Assembly (NCBI GenBank): GCA_035762175.1
Contig: DASTPP010000270.1
Coordinates: forward strand, 1 to 13,277
Length of the DNA stretch: 13,277 nt
Reading direction: 5' to 3'
DNA from: DASTPP01 sp035762175
GTDB taxonomy: Bacteria; Myxococcota_A; Polyangia; Polyangiales; Polyangiaceae
Shown here: positions 12,659-13,277 of the stretch, piece after piece
Position numbering within the stretch: position 1 is the stretch's first letter
Layout of the letters: each line of letters opens with the position of its first letter
Position numbers and translations under genes: made by a program
Notes under the pieces: generated by a model
Database searches by the model: none
What the model was told of the DNA's origin: nothing
What the model saw: the letters and a program-made list of their open reading frames with translations, nothing else

Positions 12659-12967
12659 GGTGTTTTGCCACACGCGCGGCGACGGCCCGAGCGCATCGCC
12701 AGCGGCGCCCCTCCCTCGCGGGCGTCGTACCAGGACCGCAGCGAAGCCAACTTCGCAAAGGCGCGCTCGCGCTTCATTAGCCCTCAAGCTCTGGCAAAAT
12801 CTCAGCCAAGCTCGGCGGTTCCTTCGAAGCCAGTTCGGACGCCCTCGCCCTACCTCGCCAGTGCAAGTGCGCACTTTCAAGAAAGCAGTCGAGGCCCCGG
12901 GCCACTACGCAAGCTCTCGAAATCACTCGCGCACTCTCTGGCACGACACCTGCTTTCATAGTCTCCC
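12659..12967. other. Upstream region of the phosphatase pair, no gene seen
   Basis: This should carry the minus-strand promoter for the phosphatase operon, but no clear -35/-10 pair was found. The PAP2 frame stays open to 12880, giving an Arg-rich extension (for example RPNWLRRNRRAWLRFCQ) that I regard as spurious. Plus-strand frames at 12636-12971 have no support. GC content is moderate between 12730 and 12960, unlike the flanking genes. It could hold a non-coding RNA ending at the terminator at 12968-13016. Confidence 0.45.
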
Positions 12968-13016
12968 GTAACGCCCGCGGACGCCCCCCCCCTCGTCCTC
13001 GGGCGTTACCCTTTTT
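12968..13016 (+). terminator. Intrinsic terminator, plus direction
   Basis: The perfect 10-bp stem GTAACGCCCG (12968-12977) / CGGGCGTTAC (13000-13009) has a 22-nt loop and is followed by CCTTTTTGT, with T's at 13012-13016. This is the best terminator in the window. It points rightward although no plus-strand gene precedes it here, so an upstream non-coding transcript may exist. Confidence 0.7.
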
Positions 13017-13020
13017 GTCT

Positions 13021-13067
13021 CCCCGATGCCCTGGTATCGCCCCCGATACCCCAGGCCGTCATCGGGG
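13021..13067. other. Nested hairpin between terminator and second inverted repeat
   Basis: The outer stem CCCCGATG (13021-13028) / CATCGGGG (13060-13067) encloses an inner stem GGTATCG (13033-13039) / CGATACC (13044-13050) with a four-C loop. The two perfect stems are nested, directly after the terminator's T-run. Function unknown. Confidence 0.6.
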
Positions 13068-13089
13068 GGCCCAGCCCCATCCGAACCGA

Positions 13090-13219
13090 GCGCGGCACGC
13101 CGGCCCGCCCGCCGCCAACGTCCAGAGGGCGGAGCCCCGCTGTCTGAGCCCTCCTCTTGAGGAGGGCGAGTTCGGGCTGCCCGGCGGACGTTGGCGGCGG
13201 GCGGGCCGGCGTCCCGCGC
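13090..13219. repeat. Large inverted-repeat element, copy 2 (34-bp arms)
   Basis: The arms 13090-13123 and 13186-13219 are reverse complements with one mismatch. Their sequence is unrelated to the arms of copy 1. The 62-base centre is about three quarters identical to that of copy 1. It has the 8-bp hairpin GCCCTCCT (13148-13155) / AGGAGGGC (13160-13167), the flanks GCTGTCTGA (13139-13147) and GAGTTC (13168-13173), and the outer AGCCC/GGGCT pairing. Beyond it, 13220-13277 is pyrimidine-rich with repeated CCCCGCCTCC and shows no gene. Confidence 0.88.
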
Positions 13220-13277
13220 GATCCGTCGCCCCCCGCCTCCCCCCGCCTCCCCCCAGCACCCCCCCGCGCTACCGCCG

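Noticed and set aside
9453..12758. A single 1101-codon minus-strand frame as one giant protein
   Set aside because: The part upstream of 11249 is out of frame with the clear PAP2 motifs, which lie in another frame on the same strand. Its translation there is Arg/Gly/Ala-rich noise, so the real gene starts at the TGATG junction.
13059..13259. A 66-codon minus-strand frame at the window end
   Set aside because: It lies inside the second inverted-repeat element and is explained by it.
1..13277. CRISPR array or insertion-sequence transposase
   Set aside because: No regularly spaced identical repeats with unique spacers were seen, and no frame carries a recognisable transposase or Cas protein.

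Overview
The window is very GC-rich (above 70% over most of its length). It carries lipoproteins with the 'GC-x-x-LLGI/LFGV' start, glycine/alanine linkers and a CGSCGRAC-type cysteine motif that are common in Polyangiales (Sorangium-like) myxobacteria. I infer a Polyangiales/Myxococcota chromosome; no single marker gene proves it.

Layout. (1) 1-2319, plus strand: five tightly packed, partly overlapping genes. They encode a coiled-coil protein with two hydrophobic segments (holin-like), two small unknown proteins, a small secreted cysteine-containing protein and a protein with a CHAP/NlpC-like Cys...His pattern. The order and style resemble a phage-type lysis or tail-end cassette, but every functional call is inferred. 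A hairpin with a short T-run follows. (2) 2517-5269, minus strand: a three-gene operon for a lipoprotein carrying a truncated-haemoglobin domain on a GGT-repeat linker, a small single-span membrane protein, and a cysteine-rich lipoprotein with a probable beta-propeller. (3) 5270-5863: intergenic, with a possible coding remnant. (4) 5864-7585, minus strand: a large secreted protein of no family I recognise. It has visibly lower GC, a good sigma-70-type promoter and a 5'UTR hairpin. (5) 7586-9452: a long stretch without a convincing gene. It contains a 3' half of a tRNA-Leu(CAG) starting exactly at the anticodon loop (8886-8937), a 14-bp palindrome, a degenerate 39-bp repeat and a 45-bp perfect inverted repeat. 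(6) 9453-12658, minus strand: a PAP2-type lipid phosphatase and a lipoprotein alkaline-phosphatase-fold phosphodiesterase, joined by a TGATG stop/start overlap. (7) 12659-13277: no gene, but a terminator, a nested hairpin and a second large inverted repeat.

Interpretation. The tRNA-Leu half looks like the duplicated end (att scar) of an integrated element. Given its orientation, the element should lie to the left (window positions 1 to about 8885), with ordinary chromosome (the phosphatase pair) to the right. This fits the phage-like cassette and the compositionally odd genes on the left.

The most novel signal is the pair of inverted-repeat elements at 9261-9413 and 13090-13219. Their long outer arms are unrelated in sequence but each is self-complementary, while a 62-63 nt centre with an internal hairpin is conserved. 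This points to a conserved structured DNA or RNA element that I cannot name.
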